From: a virus
Virus record (IMG/VR): IMGVR_UViG_3300045950_000333
Coordinates: 1 to 37,685 of that record
Length of the DNA: 37,685 bases
Direction: 5' to 3' (one strand)
Shown piece after piece: positions 30,506-37,685 of this stretch. Within the stretch, counting starts at the first letter, position 1, and each line of letters begins with the position of its first letter. The notes under the pieces were generated by a model. It saw only the letters and a program-made list of their open reading frames with translations, had not been told where the DNA came from and searched no databases. The translations under genes were made by a program, and so were the position numbers.

Positions 30506-33500
30506 ATGGCATCCGTGATCCTGAATGTCGTCGGCACGGCTCTTGGCGGCCCCCTTGGCGGCGCGATCGGCGCCATCATCGGCGCGGCCATCGATAGCCA
30601 GATCGTTCGCGCGATAACCCCGAACCAAACGCAACGGATCGAGGGGCCGCGGCTGAACGATGTCAAGGTTACGACGTCCACCGAAGGCATGGTGATCCCG
30701 CGCGTCTACGGAACCATGCGCGTCGGCGGGAACATCGTTTGGGCAACGGATTTTCGGGAAGAGGTGCGTACAACCACCCAAAGGACGGGCGGCGGCAAGG
30801 GCGGCGGGGGCGGCGGCGCAACGACCGTTACGACCGAATATTTCTACTATTGCTCGTTCGCCGTGGCGCTTTGCGAAGGCCCTATCGCCGCGATCGGGCG
30901 CATTTGGGCCGATGGCAAACCGTTCGACGTTCCCGGCGCGGTCTATCGCGTCTATCGCGGGACCGAAGATCAGGGGCGCGATCCGCTGATCGCAAGCATG
31001 ATGGGGGCCGACAACACCCCCGCCTATCGCGGGACCGCCTACGTCGTCTTCGACAATCTTCCCTTGGAAAAGTTCGGCAATCGCATTCCGCAACTATCCT
31101 TCGAGGTCTTCCGGCCCTTGGACGATCCGGAATCCGCCGAGCAGCTCGTCAAGAGCGTCACGATGATTCCTTCCGCCGGCGAGTTCGTTTACGCAACCGA
31201 TCCCATCGTCCGGCGCGAGGCAAATGCGTTGTCGGGCATGTTCGTTCGAGACGTTTCGGAAAACGTCCATTCGACCGACGGCCGGCCCGACTTCACCGTT
31301 TCGCTGGATCATCTGGCCGCGATCGCGCCGAACCTGCAATCGGTGGCGCTCGTGGTTTCGTGGTTCGGGACCGATCTGCGATGCGGTCAATGCCTCATCG
31401 TCCCCGGCGTCGAAACGGCAGAGAAGATCACCTACCCGAAGGCATGGTCGGTCAACGGCATCGGTCGCTCCAACGCGCATGTCGTTAGCCAATACCAAGG
31501 CGGCCCCGCCTATGGCGGCACGCCGGCCGATTTCGCGGTTGTGCAAGCCATCCAGGCGCTCAAGGCGCGCGGTCTTCGGGTGACATTCTATCCGTTTGTC
31601 CTCATGGACATTCCCCACGGCAACGGCCTACCGAACCCATATTCCGACAACGCCGGCGCAAGCGGGCAACCGGCCTATCCATGGCGCGGCCGCATTACGT
31701 GCTCGCCGGCGCCGGGGTATGCGGGGAGCCCGGACAAGACCCCATCCGCCGCCGCTCAAGTCAACGCCTTCTTCGGCAACGCGCAGCCGTCGCATTTCCT
31801 TGTATCGGGCACGAACGTTTCGTGGATCGGCCCGGCCGGCGATTGGGGCTTCCGCCGCATGATCCTGCATTACGCGCATCTTTGCGCGGCGGCAGGCGGC
31901 GTCGATGCGTTTCTGATCGGCTCGGAATTGCGCGGGCTTACGCACGTGCGGTCCTCGGCATCCGCCTATCCGGCGGTGGACGCCCTGCGGTCGTTGGCGT
32001 CCGCCGTTCGATCGATCCTCGGCGGCTCGGCCAAGATCTCCTACGCGGCCGATTGGTCGGAATATTTCGGTCATCATCCGCAAGACGGAACGGGCGACGT
32101 GTACTTCCATCTCGATCCGCTATGGGCGGATAGCAACATCAACTTCATCGGCATCGATAACTACATGCCGTTGTCCGATTGGCGCGATGGCTTCTCGCAT
32201 GCCGATGCCGTCGCGGGATGGCGATCGATCTACGATCGCGATTACCTCGAAGCCAACATCGAGGGCGGCGAGGGTTTCGATTGGTACTACGCGAACCAAT
32301 CCGATCGCGACGCGCAGAACCGCACGCCGATAACCGACGGCGCGGGTAAGCCGTGGGTCTTCCGCTACAAGGATATTCGGGCGTGGTGGTCAAACCAACA
32401 TTTCAACCGACCGGGCGGGATCGAAAGCGGAAGCCCGACCGCATGGGTTCCGCAATCGAAGCCGATCCGGTTCACGGAGGCGGGATGCCCCGCTGTCGAT
32501 AAGGGGACGAACCAACCGAACGTCTTCGTCGATCCGAAATCCTCCGAAAGCAACCTGCCCTACTATTCGCGCGGGGCGCGCGACGATTTCATTCAACGCC
32601 GCTACATCGAGGCGCTCTATCACTACTGGTCCGCTAACAACCCCACGTCATCGGGCTACGGTGGCTCGATGATCGAAATGGACGAATTGTCCATATGGAC
32701 ATGGGATGCGCGGCCCTATCCCGCCTTTCCGGCGCGTTCCGACGTATGGGGCGATACCGAAAATTGGCGCCTGGGGCATTGGCTCAACGGCCGATTGGGA
32801 TCGTCCGGCTTGGCCGCGCTCGTTCGCGAACTTTGCCGCCGCGGCGGCATGGCGGATGCCCATATCGACGTGGCGCAATTGGCAGCGACCGTGCCGGGCT
32901 ACTTGATCGAAGCGATCGAAAGCCCGCGCGGATCGATCGAACCGCTTGCGCGCTTTTATGGTTTCGATGCGGTCGAATCCGATGGGGCGATCCGCTTCAT
33001 TCCGCGCGGCCTGGCGCCGGTCGCCACGATCGCGCCGGGCGAACTCGTCGCCGCCCAGCGCCGCGAAAACGACGATATCGAATTCACGCGGAGCCAAGAA
33101 ACGGAATTGCCCCTCGCCCTGAAATGGCGCCTGATCCAGGCGGGCGAGGAATACAAGGGCATGACCGTCGAGGCGCGGCGCATCGCGGTCGATACCGCGC
33201 GCATCCGCTCCGAGAATTTTTCGATCGCGGCCGCCGGCGCGGAGGCCGATACGCGGTGCCGGCGGGCGTTGTTCGAATCGTGGATCGAACGCGAGCAGGC
33301 TAAGTTCGCGTTGCCGCCGTCCCGCATCGCGCTCGATCCGGCCGATGTCGTTTTGGTCGAACACGATGGGCGCCTCATCGAAATGCGCATCGGCGTCATC
33401 GCCGATACCGACGCGCGGACCATCGATGCCGTGCGCACGGATGCGGTCCTCTACGGCGCGCGTCCCGGCGCGGAAAGAACGCCATCGGTTCCCGCGCCGA

Positions 33501-34474
33501 TCGTCTACGGGCTGCCGACCGTCGCCCTCATGGACCTGCCGCTGATCAACGGGGACGTGCCGGCGCATCGGCCCTATATCGCCGTGCATTCTTCGCCGTG
33601 GTACGGCCGGGCGGCGATTTACCGGAGCGTCACGCAAGATGGGTTCACGCTGCTCGATACCGTTGACGTTCCGTCGCGCATCGGTGTCTTGGCCTTCGAT
33701 TTTCATGCGTCGGGCGCGGCCGCCCGGAACTTCGATCTCGGAAACGAGCTCTACATCGATCTGATTTCGGGGACGTTGCAAAGCGTGGCCGATATCGAAT
33801 TGTTCGCCGGCGCCAATACGGCGGCAATCGAATCCGAGCCGGGCGTTTGGGAAATCGTGCAATTCGGCGAAGCCGAGTTGATCGATACCAACCGCTATCG
33901 ATGCCGTCGCCTGTTGCGCGGTCAGTTGGGAACGGAAGGCGCCATGGGAAACCCGGCGCCGGCCGGAAGCCGCGTTGTCATTCTCGATTCAACCATTACG
34001 CCGCTTTCGATCGCGGAAGCGGATGTCGGCATAGCTTTCAATTGGCGCGTCGGCCCGGCGTCGCTTGCTCCGGATGCCGATTCCTACGCGGCCCTGCAAT
34101 TCGCGCCGGCGGCCATTGGCCTACGCCCCTATTCCGTCGGGCATGTAAGCCAACCCTACAAATTCGCCCGCCAACCCGGCGACCTAACGATCTCGTGGGT
34201 GCGGCGCACCCGCTCCCCCGCGGGGGACAACTGGGCGGCTGCGGAAGCGCCGCTGTTCGAGGATTCGGAAGCCTACGCCGTCGACATCCTCGACGGCGCG
34301 ATCATCAAGCGGACGCTTACCGCGAACACGGCATCCATCATCTATACCGGCACGCAGCAAATTGCCGATTGGGGCGGCCTTCTAGGGCCGGGCGATACGC
34401 TCGATATCGCGATCTACCAGCTTTCGGCCGTCTTCGGGCGCGGCGCGCCGAAGACCGCGCGGTTGTACTTCTAG
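30506..34474 (+). CDS. GTA TIM-barrel-like tail megaprotein (gp15-like)
   Basis: A 1322-residue tail-tip protein equal to Rhodobacter GTA gp15. The N-terminus (ILNVVGTALGGPLGGAIGAI) is hydrophobic. Residues about 390-740 form the GTA TIM-barrel domain related to glycoside hydrolases (AFLIGSELRGLTHVR; ISYAADWSEYFGHHPQDGTG; DVYFHLDPLWADSNINFIGI; RPIRFTEAGCPAVD-like PIRFTEAGCPAVDKGTNQPN), and the rest is the phage-tail_3 like hub with fibronectin-like repeats toward the end (ISWVRRTRSPAGDNW). RGLTH and the FTEAGCP segments carry the conserved glutamates E at SELRG and FTEAG. It likely punctures or degrades cell-surface glycans. Four bases separate it from the previous stop. Confidence 0.93.
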   Translation: MASVILNVVGTALGGPLGGAIGAIIGAAIDSQIVRAITPNQTQRIEGPRLNDVKVTTSTEGMVIPRVYGTMRVGGNIVWATDFREEVRTTTQRTGGGKGGGGGGATTVTTEYFYYCSFAVALCEGPIAAIGRIWADGKPFDVPGAVYRVYRGTEDQGRDPLIASMMGADNTPAYRGTAYVVFDNLPLEKFGNRIPQLSFEVFRPLDDPESAEQLVKSVTMIPSAGEFVYATDPIVRREANALSGMFVRDVSENVHSTDGRPDFTVSLDHLAAIAPNLQSVALVVSWFGTDLRCGQCLIVPGVETAEKITYPKAWSVNGIGRSNAHVVSQYQGGPAYGGTPADFAVVQAIQALKARGLRVTFYPFVLMDIPHGNGLPNPYSDNAGASGQPAYPWRGRITCSPAPGYAGSPDKTPSAAAQVNAFFGNAQPSHFLVSGTNVSWIGPAGDWGFRRMILHYAHLCAAAGGVDAFLIGSELRGLTHVRSSASAYPAVDALRSLASAVRSILGGSAKISYAADWSEYFGHHPQDGTGDVYFHLDPLWADSNINFIGIDNYMPLSDWRDGFSHADAVAGWRSIYDRDYLEANIEGGEGFDWYYANQSDRDAQNRTPITDGAGKPWVFRYKDIRAWWSNQHFNRPGGIESGSPTAWVPQSKPIRFTEAGCPAVDKGTNQPNVFVDPKSSESNLPYYSRGARDDFIQRRYIEALYHYWSANNPTSSGYGGSMIEMDELSIWTWDARPYPAFPARSDVWGDTENWRLGHWLNGRLGSSGLAALVRELCRRGGMADAHIDVAQLAATVPGYLIEAIESPRGSIEPLARFYGFDAVESDGAIRFIPRGLAPVATIAPGELVAAQRRENDDIEFTRSQETELPLALKWRLIQAGEEYKGMTVEARRIAVDTARIRSENFSIAAAGAEADTRCRRALFESWIEREQAKFALPPSRIALDPADVVLVEHDGRLIEMRIGVIADTDARTIDAVRTDAVLYGARPGAERTPSVPAPIVYGLPTVALMDLPLINGDVPAHRPYIAVHSSPWYGRAAIYRSVTQDGFTLLDTVDVPSRIGVLAFDFHASGAAARNFDLGNELYIDLISGTLQSVADIELFAGANTAAIESEPGVWEIVQFGEAELIDTNRYRCRRLLRGQLGTEGAMGNPAPAGSRVVILDSTITPLSIAEADVGIAFNWRVGPASLAPDADSYAALQFAPAAIGLRPYSVGHVSQPYKFARQPGDLTISWVRRTRSPAGDNWAAAEAPLFEDSEAYAVDILDGAIIKRTLTANTASIIYTGTQQIADWGGLLGPGDTLDIAIYQLSAVFGRGAPKTARLYF

Positions 34475-34486
34475 AGGGCATCATCA

Positions 34487-35563
34487 ATGGCCGACGAATC
34501 CGTTCATCTTCATTTGCCCTACATCCTCGCCAACCAGGCGCAAAAGCACGTTACGCATAACGAAGCGATCCGGCTTCTCGATGCCTTGGTGCAATTGGCG
34601 GTCATCGATCGCGATCTATCGGCTCCGCCATCGTCGCCGGCGGACGGCGATCGTTACATCGTGGCGTCCGGCGGTTCCGGCGCGTGGGACGGCTGGGATC
34701 TGAATATCGCCTATTACGTCGATGGCGCCTGGATGAAACTCGTTCAGCAGGTCGGGTGGCGCGTTTGGATCGCCGACGAAAGCTTGTTGGCTGTTTGGAA
34801 CGGCAACGCTTGGGTCGATGCCGGCATGACGGCGGAGGCGCTGGGCAACGGCAGCCTCTCCGTATTGGGAATCAACACCGCGGGGGATGCAACGAACCGC
34901 CTGGCGGTGAAATCCGATGCGGCGTTGTTCAGCCACGACGATGTGACGCCCGGCACCGGCGATATTCGGTTGGCCGTCAACAAAAGGGCGGCGGACAAGG
35001 ATGCCGGGTTTGTGTTTCAAACCGGGTTCAGTACCCGCGCCCTGTTCGGGTTGTTTGGCGATGACGATTGGACGGTGAAGGTCTCGCCGGACGGTTCGAC
35101 ATTCCACACCGGGATCGTGATCGATAAGGACAACGGCGCGGTAGCACTGACCCGGCACCCGAAGTTCAGCGGCTACGTGAATTATGCCCAATACAACGCC
35201 GCCGGCGCATGGTTCAAGATCGACATCAACAACAACCGCCACAACGATCAAGGCGCGCTTTCCGGTGGTACTTTCACCGCGCCTCACGACGGTTACTACA
35301 TGATGGGGGGCGCATATATCTTCCAACTCAACGCCTCCCCGCCGTCGTCGATATGGATCGGTATCAGCGTCAATGGCGCCGCGCCGCTGTCCGATCGTGT
35401 TGGCATTCAACGGGCCAACATCAGTACGAACGATTGGGTGGACGTATCCGCCCTTTTGAAGTTGTCGGCCGGCGACACGGTAGAACTATGGGCGCAATTC
35501 ATCGGCAACGATGGATATATCTTGGCGAATAGCGGAGTGTTTTGGGGATACCAGGTTCCCTGA
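34487..35563 (+). CDS. DUF2793 tail fibre protein with C-terminal C1q-like domain
   Basis: A 358-residue putative receptor-binding protein. Residues 5-115 match DUF2793 (LPYILANQAQKHVTHNEAIR, LLDALVQLAVIDRDLSAPPS, GDRYIVASGGSGAWDGWDLN), the usual partner of the GTA-like tail tip. From about residue 224 (SGYVNYAQYNAAGAWFKIDI) to the end there is a C1q/TNF-like jelly-roll pattern: GTFTAPHDGYYMMGGAYIFQ, then LKLSAGDTVELWAQFIGNDG, YILANSGVFWGYQVP. Such heads trimerise and bind ligands. GC is lower (about 58%) in the C-terminal half, a sign of exchange of the tip domain. Confidence 0.85.
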   Translation: MADESVHLHLPYILANQAQKHVTHNEAIRLLDALVQLAVIDRDLSAPPSSPADGDRYIVASGGSGAWDGWDLNIAYYVDGAWMKLVQQVGWRVWIADESLLAVWNGNAWVDAGMTAEALGNGSLSVLGINTAGDATNRLAVKSDAALFSHDDVTPGTGDIRLAVNKRAADKDAGFVFQTGFSTRALFGLFGDDDWTVKVSPDGSTFHTGIVIDKDNGAVALTRHPKFSGYVNYAQYNAAGAWFKIDINNNRHNDQGALSGGTFTAPHDGYYMMGGAYIFQLNASPPSSIWIGISVNGAAPLSDRVGIQRANISTNDWVDVSALLKLSAGDTVELWAQFIGNDGYILANSGVFWGYQVP

Positions 35564-35609
35564 ACGGTTGCTTTCCGAAACGCTACCTTCAATGCACGGA
35601 TTTCCAACG

Positions 35610-35858
35610 ATGACCGATGATGAAGTTCGCGAGATCGCGCGAACGGCCGCGCGCGAGGCCGTTCGCGAAATGATGATCGCCATGGGCGTCGATACCTCGA
35701 ACCCGGCGGCTATCATCGAAATGCAGAAGGATTTCCAATCGCTGCGAGATTGGCGCCAATCGATGCAGGCCGTGCGGCGCCATGGGCTCATGACAGCCAT
35801 CGGCGTGCTGACCGTAGGCACGTTGGGCTTGATCTACATGCACTTCATGCACCGCTAA
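35610..35858 (+). CDS. Small single-TM protein of the lysis region, possible holin-like
   Basis: An 82-residue protein: a charged helical N-terminal part (MTDDEVREIARTAAREAVRE) and one membrane segment at about 57-78 (GLMTAIGVLTVGTLGLIYMH). The layout resembles small class III holin or Rz-like accessory proteins. The start at 35610 is inferred from the beginning of the helical domain; ATG 35592 is in the same frame and possible. It lies between the fibre gene and the endolysin and is followed by a terminator. Confidence 0.65.
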   Translation: MTDDEVREIARTAAREAVREMMIAMGVDTSNPAAIIEMQKDFQSLRDWRQSMQAVRRHGLMTAIGVLTVGTLGLIYMHFMHR

Positions 35859-35884
35859 CGCCCCATGCCCTCCGAACCGATCCG

Positions 35885-35907
35885 CCCGCCGCAAGGCGGG
35901 TTTTTTG
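35885..35907 (+). terminator. Rho-independent terminator after the tail/holin-like operon
   Basis: CCCGCC-GCAA-GGCGGG with a GNRA tetraloop and an uninterrupted T6 tail. It is the best intrinsic terminator in the window. It lies between the single-TM gene and the endolysin, so the lysis genes after it need their own promoter or read-through. Confidence 0.9.
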
Positions 35908-35934
35908 TTGCCTGAACGATAGGAGAAGACATCG

Positions 35935-36678
35935 ATGCCGACGCTATCGCTGCCGGACAAGTTCCGGCGATGCCACGAGGTGACCAAGAAATGGGAGGGA
36001 GGTTGGTCCGATCATCCCGCCGATCCCGGCGGCAAGACCATGTATGGCGTTACGGAAGCGGTCTACCATGGGTGGCTGAAGAAACATGGCAAGGCACCGA
36101 AACCGGTGCGCCAAATCACCATCGAGGAAGCCGAGCGGCTCTTTTATGAGGAATATTGGGTCGCCTGCGATGGCCCTGGCCTAGCGCCGGGCGTCGATCT
36201 CGCGACCTACGACGCTTCGGTGAATTCCGGCGTTGCGCGCGGCCGCAAGTGGCTGATGGCCTCGATCGGCGGCCCCGATCATGAAACCGTCAAGCGCATC
36301 TGCGCGAAGCGTCTAAGCTTCATGCAAAGCCTCGCCATCTGGAAGACCTTCGGCAAGGGATGGGCGCGGCGTGTTGCCGATATCGAGGCCAAGGGCGTTG
36401 CCTGGGCCTTGGCGGCCGCGAACGATAGCGCGGTCGTGCAGCAGCGGCTCGAGGACGAAGCATCCGTGGCGCGCGGCGCTTCGAAGAAGCAAACCGCAGG
36501 CGCCGGCGGCGCGGGCGGCGGGGGCTTGATCGGCGCCGAGCAAGCCACACAAGCCGGCGATTGGATCGCGGCCAGCATCGCTTTGCTAGCCGTTGCGGCC
36601 TTGGTCTACCTGATCGCGCGGGCGATCATCAACAAGCGTCGCGCCGATGCCTATTTGCGGGAGGCGGCCCATGCTTAG
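35935..36678 (+). CDS. GH108-family endolysin with C-terminal membrane segment
   Basis: A 247-residue peptidoglycan hydrolase. The N-terminal GH108 motif is WEGGWSDHPADPGGKTMYGVT (the E at 21 is the catalytic glutamate), and the peptidoglycan-binding_3 part follows at about 85-165 (TYDASVNSGVARGRKWLMAS, then RICAKRLSFMQSLAIWKTFG). A Gly-rich linker (180-200) leads to a transmembrane segment at 210-232 (WIAASIALLAVAALVYLIAR) and a basic tail. No N-terminal signal is seen, so export would use the C-terminal anchor or the holin. The membrane end is an unusual addition. AGGAGA lies eight bases before the ATG. Overlaps the holin gene by 8 bases. Confidence 0.9.
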   Translation: MPTLSLPDKFRRCHEVTKKWEGGWSDHPADPGGKTMYGVTEAVYHGWLKKHGKAPKPVRQITIEEAERLFYEEYWVACDGPGLAPGVDLATYDASVNSGVARGRKWLMASIGGPDHETVKRICAKRLSFMQSLAIWKTFGKGWARRVADIEAKGVAWALAAANDSAVVQQRLEDEASVARGASKKQTAGAGGAGGGGLIGAEQATQAGDWIAASIALLAVAALVYLIARAIINKRRADAYLREAAHA

Positions 36679-37177
36679 CGTGCTTGCCCCGATCCTCGTA
36701 AGCCTGGGCGCGCCGATCCTCGGATCGATCCTGCGCGACAAGATCGGTGGCGTCGCCGGCGACGCATCGGCGCGGGTTGTCGAAGCGCTCGCGCAGGCCT
36801 TCGGCACGCGGCCAAACGAAGAGGCCATCGCCGACGCGATCAAGGCGGACGTGAACGCCGCCGTTAAGGTGCAAGCGATCGAAAACGAACGGCGCGCCGA
36901 ATGGATCGCTTACCTTACGATGGCGACCGCCGAACGCGACCGCATGTTGAAGCGGGAGGACGAACGCGAAAGCCTGTTCTCATGGGGATGGCGCCCGGCG
37001 ATGTCCTGGCTTCTGCTGTTCCTGTGGTCGTGGAACGGGGTGATCCTGCCGGTCATCAACGCAACGGCCGGATCATCGATCGTGCCGATCCCATGGGAGC
37101 ATCTGCTTGGCTTCGCCGGGCTTTGGCTCGCGATCTATGGCGGCGGCCATACGATCAAGTCGGTGCTGGGGAAGTAG
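36671..37177 (+). CDS. Holin, three-TM family (Holin_3TMs)
   Basis: A 168-residue membrane protein with hydrophobic segments at about 3-20, 109-128 and 143-157 and a long charged helical section between the first and second (DKIGGVAGDASARVVEALAQ to RDRMLKREDERE). The arrangement WGWRPAMSWLLLFLWSWNGV then HLLGFAGLWLAIYGGGHTIK fits the Holin_3TMs/phage holin family that releases the endolysin. It starts inside the endolysin gene end. Confidence 0.9.
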   Translation: MLSVLAPILVSLGAPILGSILRDKIGGVAGDASARVVEALAQAFGTRPNEEAIADAIKADVNAAVKVQAIENERRAEWIAYLTMATAERDRMLKREDERESLFSWGWRPAMSWLLLFLWSWNGVILPVINATAGSSIVPIPWEHLLGFAGLWLAIYGGGHTIKSVLGK

Positions 37178-37193
37178 ACGGGACCAATCGCGT

Positions 37194-37685
37194 CTATCTT
37201 CCAGCCTTCTTCGCGGCGGCCTCGATCCAACTTCCGATGTTGTCCCTGCCGCTGTCGTTCACCCAATCATACGTCGGATAGATTTCCGACAGCAGAACCT
37301 TCCTGCCGTTCTGCTGAATGCTCCAATTCGCGAATGGGTTGTCGCCGCTGGAATCCGTGCGCCCATTCGAATCTTTCATGTTATGGATGTAGATACCCAG
37401 CATCCCGTTGCCTTTCTTATGGCTCTGCTGGATTTCATAGCCTACGTATTTGCGTCCGGATGTTTCCGCGCCAATCAACACTACCGTCACGGATGTTCCA
37501 TTGAGCTGATTATCGATCCATCGATGGATTGCATCCTCGCCCTTCTTCTTCACTTCCTCCCAAGCCGCTGCATCCCAGAACCCGGCGCTTTCCCGATCCG
37601 GCTTCATCAGCCAGCAGTTGCGAACCTGCCCGGCCCGCCAGACATCGCGCTCATAATGAAAGCTGAAAAACGTTCGCCGCGCCAT
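37194..37685 (-). CDS. TIR-like domain protein (DUF1863/ThsB family), probable defence gene
   Basis: A 163-residue protein, complete: it starts with ATG at the last base of the window. It matches the ThsB/DUF1863 TIR-like fold: RRTFFSFHYERDVWRAGQVR, then SVTVVLIGAETSGRKYVGYE and SHKKGNGMLGIYIHNMKDSN. E84 (YEI) is the conserved acidic residue near the NADase site. In Thoeris, ThsB senses infection and makes a cyclic-ADP-ribose signal for ThsA. GC (about 54%) is well below the rest of the prophage, and it lies outside the late operon in reverse orientation, so it is a transferred moron gene. A ThsA partner, if present, would lie beyond 37685. Confidence 0.85.
   Translation of the reverse strand: MARRTFFSFHYERDVWRAGQVRNCWLMKPDRESAGFWDAAAWEEVKKKGEDAIHRWIDNQLNGTSVTVVLIGAETSGRKYVGYEIQQSHKKGNGMLGIYIHNMKDSNGRTDSSGDNPFANWSIQQNGRKVLLSEIYPTYDWVNDSGRDNIGSWIEAAAKKAGR

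Noticed and set aside
1-37685. tRNA, rRNA, CRISPR array, transposase or insertion sequence, attachment-site pair
   Set aside because: None was seen on reading. The only array-like repeats are at 11749-11850 and they are too short and irregular for CRISPR. Attachment sites probably lie outside the window.

Overview
The window reads as one nearly complete temperate siphovirus (prophage) of about 37.7 kb in a high-GC alphaproteobacterium. The host assignment rests on the tail-tip gene order, which matches the Rhodobacter-type gene transfer agent (DUF2460, DUF2163, NlpC/P60, TIM-barrel megaprotein), on a GapR/DUF2312-type protein, and on a GTTC-N7-GTTC direct repeat, the LexA (SOS) box form of Alphaproteobacteria, in the lysis/lysogeny control region. 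Genus cannot be read from the sequence. No tRNA, rRNA, CRISPR array or attachment-site pair is visible.

Layout. 1-3.5 kb is the lysogeny and integration end: a tyrosine integrase (+), then on the minus strand a small membrane protein, an unknown protein, a Cro/CI-type (XRE) regulator and an ImmA/IrrE metallopeptidase. A control region with the SOS box lies at 3226-3503. 3.5-12.4 kb is a rightward early operon, mostly joined by ATGA/TGATG overlaps: an AlpA-like DNA-binding protein, a GapR-like fusion protein, an AAA ATPase, a Gp37/Gp68 (DUF5131) protein, a TSCPD-domain protein, a zinc-ribbon protein, an ASCH-like protein, a CHC2/Toprim primase, a PP-loop (PAPS reductase-like) enzyme, a RepA-like ATPase broken by an in-frame stop, and two HTH proteins flanking short repeats. 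12.4-14.9 kb is a compact cassette of ParB-like protein, DNA methyltransferase and a fold-type-II PLP-like enzyme, after a possible terminator/alternative hairpin. A leftward gene at 14.9-15.6 kb shares a C-terminal domain with the GapR-like protein.

15.7-35.6 kb is the late region: terminase small and large subunits, gpW, portal, a prohead protease/major capsid fusion with an apparent internal start, decoration protein, head-tail joining protein, DUF6441, a tail-terminator-like protein, tail tube, a tail assembly chaperone with a -1 frameshift site (A AAA AAC), tape measure, the GTA-like tail tip, and a DUF2793/C1q-like fibre protein. 35.6-37.2 kb is lysis: a one-TM protein, a strong terminator, a GH108 endolysin and a three-TM holin. 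The window closes with a leftward, lower-GC, ThsB-like TIR-domain gene, a likely accessory (moron) defence gene.

The candidates for something under-described are the ParB-methyltransferase-PLP cassette, the domain shared by the GapR-like protein and the leftward gene, and the two recoding/expression devices in the structural genes (-1 frameshift; internal capsid start). All functions are assigned by reading motifs by eye; no database search was possible.
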